Assembly: GCF_002926165.1 (NCBI RefSeq)
Contig: NZ_MAGP01000057.1
Location: 1-64,000, forward strand
Length of the DNA stretch: 64,000 bases
Source of the DNA: Micromonospora chalcea
GTDB lineage: Bacteria > Actinomycetota > Actinomycetes > Mycobacteriales > Micromonosporaceae
Direction: 5' to 3'
Part shown: one piece after another, positions 62,530-64,000 of the stretch
Layout of the letters: each line of letters starts with the position of its first letter
Position numbering within the stretch: position 1 is the stretch's first letter
Made by a program: the position numbers and the translations under genes
The notes under the pieces: generated by a model
Database searches by the model: none
What the model saw: only the letters and a program-made list of their open reading frames with translations
Told to the model about the DNA's origin: nothing

Positions 62530-64000
62530 GTGGGCGATTTCCAGCAGTTCGTGACGGACGTGACCTCACGTCTGTCCACCATGTCCAAAAGTGAGTTGTA
62601 CGTCGTCGGCGACGGCCTCGACCGGGACTCACTCTGGCTCACCTTTCTCGAATCGTTCCCCGCCGGCACCAATCTGCGGTTCCGTGAGCGATCCGAGTAC
62701 GACTGCTCGACCTGCCGCGGCTTCATCAAGCACTTCGGCAACGTGGTCGAGATCCACGACGGGCGGGTCCGTACCGTCTGGTCCGGGGTTTCGGCCCTCG
62801 ATCCGGTCTTCTCCGTCGTCGCCGCCGCTCTGGACGAGTTCGTCCTTTCGCTGCCGTTGTCCACCGTCTTCCGGTCCAGTCAGGCGCAGTACGGCACGAA
62901 GACCACCCGATCGCTGCGCGACGGCCAGGTCGAGGTGTGGCACCACCTGCACGGCCGGGTGGAGAAGCGGCATCGTGTCGAAGACGTCAGCGCGGCACAG
63001 AGCGACTTCGACGCCGCGGTGCAGGTCTTCCAGCGGGGCCTGGCCGAGCTGACCCCGCACGCTCTGGACACCGTCGTCGACCTCATCGACGACAACGCCC
63101 TCTACCGCGGCACGGAGCATCGTCGGGCGGTGACCGAGTTCCGGTCGCTGCAGAACCGGTGGACGAAGGCGACCGACGGACGGGCCTTCGTCTTCGCCAA
63201 CGCCATGAACCCGGCGGCACGCTTGCGCAATACGGTGATCGGCACTCTCGTCCAGGCTCTCTCCGCGGGCGTCGACCTGGAGCAGGCGGTCCGGTCGTTC
63301 GAGACGAAGGTGGCGCCGCAGAACTACCAGCGCCCCACGGCGCTGATCACCCCGGCCATGGTCAAGGCTGCCATGAAGACCATCGACGAGTTGGGCATCG
63401 AGGAGTCGTTGCAGCGACGGTTCGCCCGGCTGTCCGACGTGTCGGTCAACAACGTGCTGTGGGTCGACAACGACACCCAGCCGCAGATGAAGGACGGCAT
63501 CGAAGGGCTGCTCATGCAGGCGGCCACCACGACGTCGACAGGTGCGCGCCTTCGTGACGCGAAGCCGGAGGAGATCCCCGTGGTCTCCTTCCTGAAGGAC
63601 ATTCTGCCCGGCGCCAGCTCCATCGACCTGTGGGTCGCCAACACCCACGAGCCGCACTTCGTCAGTCTCACGACCGGCCGGCACCCGGCTGCTCCGCGGT
63701 TGTTCAGGTGGGACAACGACTTCGGCTGGTCGTACGGCGGCAACGTCGCCGACTCGATCCGGGAGAAGGTCAAGCGGGCCGGCGGCAATGTCACCGGCAA
63801 GCTGCGGGTGAGCCTGTCCTGGTTCAACCACGACGACCTCGACCTGCACGTGTTCGAACCAAACGGCGACCACATCTGGTACCAGGAGAAGCGCGACAAG
63901 CTGGACGTCGACATGAACGCCAGCGGGCCGCTCTCCCGCGAGCCGGTGGAGAACGTCACCTGGACCGACCACGTCCCCGACGGTGAGTACCGGATCGAGG
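62530..64000 (+). CDS. Large uncharacterised protein with C-terminal DUF2135/YfaP-like domain, partial at right edge
   Basis: 490 codons are visible and the gene continues past the window. Translation starts at GTG 62530 (VGDFQQFVTDV), with AGGGGG upstream; ATG 62581 is in frame. The N-terminal part has a Cys pair in YDCSTCRGFIKHFGNVVEI (C59, C62). A helical middle runs to ~400. The C-terminal segment SLSWFNHDDLDLHVFEPNGD (~428-447) and LDVDMNASGPL, PVENVTW resemble DUF2135/YfaP beta-sandwich domains. GC is visibly lower than in flanking genes. Function unknown; families with this C-terminal module occur in prophage and in polymer-processing contexts, but nothing here decides it. The 447-residue open frame on the opposite strand is a shadow. 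Confidence 0.75.
   Translation, partial: MGDFQQFVTDVTSRLSTMSKSELYVVGDGLDRDSLWLTFLESFPAGTNLRFRERSEYDCSTCRGFIKHFGNVVEIHDGRVRTVWSGVSALDPVFSVVAAALDEFVLSLPLSTVFRSSQAQYGTKTTRSLRDGQVEVWHHLHGRVEKRHRVEDVSAAQSDFDAAVQVFQRGLAELTPHALDTVVDLIDDNALYRGTEHRRAVTEFRSLQNRWTKATDGRAFVFANAMNPAARLRNTVIGTLVQALSAGVDLEQAVRSFETKVAPQNYQRPTALITPAMVKAAMKTIDELGIEESLQRRFARLSDVSVNNVLWVDNDTQPQMKDGIEGLLMQAATTTSTGARLRDAKPEEIPVVSFLKDILPGASSIDLWVANTHEPHFVSLTTGRHPAAPRLFRWDNDFGWSYGGNVADSIREKVKRAGGNVTGKLRVSLSWFNHDDLDLHVFEPNGDHIWYQEKRDKLDVDMNASGPLSREPVENVTWTDHVPDGEYRIE

Noticed and set aside
62629..63972. 447-residue minus-strand open frame
   Set aside because: It is antisense to a frame with a good GTG, ribosome-binding site and conserved-looking motifs; the reverse reading is low-complexity and lacks any recognisable domain.
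62530..64000. Prophage assignment of the right-edge gene
   Set aside because: No integrase, portal, capsid or tail gene is visible, so phage origin cannot be supported within this window.

Overview
The window is a chromosomal stretch from a high-GC actinomycete. Coding regions look roughly 70-75% GC by eye, with strong G/C third positions, frequent GTG starts and many leaderless-type promoters. The conservon operon, the family set and GGGGCCCC-type intergenic repeats suggest Micromonosporaceae, most likely Micromonospora or a close relative; that placement is inference. I saw no rRNA or tRNA genes, transposase, integrase or CRISPR array.

Layout. 0.1-4 kb: a sodium:solute symporter with a small membrane protein, then two paralogous acidic/membrane proteins. 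4.3-8.0 kb: a complete cvnA-B-C-D conservon (sensor kinase, Roadblock protein, DUF742 protein, Ras-like GTPase). 8.1-12.8 kb: a beta-propeller lactonase, a secreted solute-binding/VWA protein and an exopolysaccharide sugar transferase. 12.8-17.1 kb: a signalling island with two SpoIIE-type phosphatases, a MarR regulator and a cobalamin-binding protein translationally coupled to the PAS/GAF phosphatase. 17.3-29.1 kb: a sugar region with a ROK repressor divergent from xylA-xylB, an MFS transporter, a GH13 alpha-glucosidase, a LacI regulator and a binding-protein-dependent ABC importer whose promoter carries a LacI-type operator. 29.3-34.1 kb: an M23 endopeptidase, TspO, a tiny GPGG-motif membrane protein, a metallophosphoesterase, a BON-like protein, a nucleotidyltransferase, a thymidylate-kinase-like protein and an SDR. 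34.4-38.7 kb: an RpiR regulator coupled to murQ (cell-wall recycling), a principal-type sigma factor and an NlpC/P60 hydrolase. 39.1-44.6 kb: small conserved actinobacterial proteins and a DAHP synthase with an aromatic leader peptide. 44.7-54.2 kb: an M16 protease pair, asd, TMEM175-like, CBS, SCP2-like, glycogen debranching, VOC, hydrolase and PlsC-like genes. 54.5-58.4 kb: a three-gene two-component operon. 58.6-64 kb: small oxidoreductase and regulatory genes, including a textbook MerR-type divergent promoter, and an unusual large gene running off the right edge.

The most interesting signals are regulatory. (1) A 21-codon leader peptide with Tyr-Arg-Trp-Phe sits in front of the DAHP synthase, followed by nested alternative hairpins. 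(2) Five copies of a GGGGCCCC-centred repeat lie within 1.6 kb, and two of them supply the stop codons of the adjacent genes. (3) Nine to ten genes show a TAnnnT hexamer 6-7 nt before the start codon. (4) There is a MerR promoter with a 20-bp spacer and an internal dyad, a 20-bp perfect palindrome at the asd promoter, and a near-consensus xyl promoter overlapped by an operator. (5) The alpha-glucosidase reading frame appears to start at CTG.
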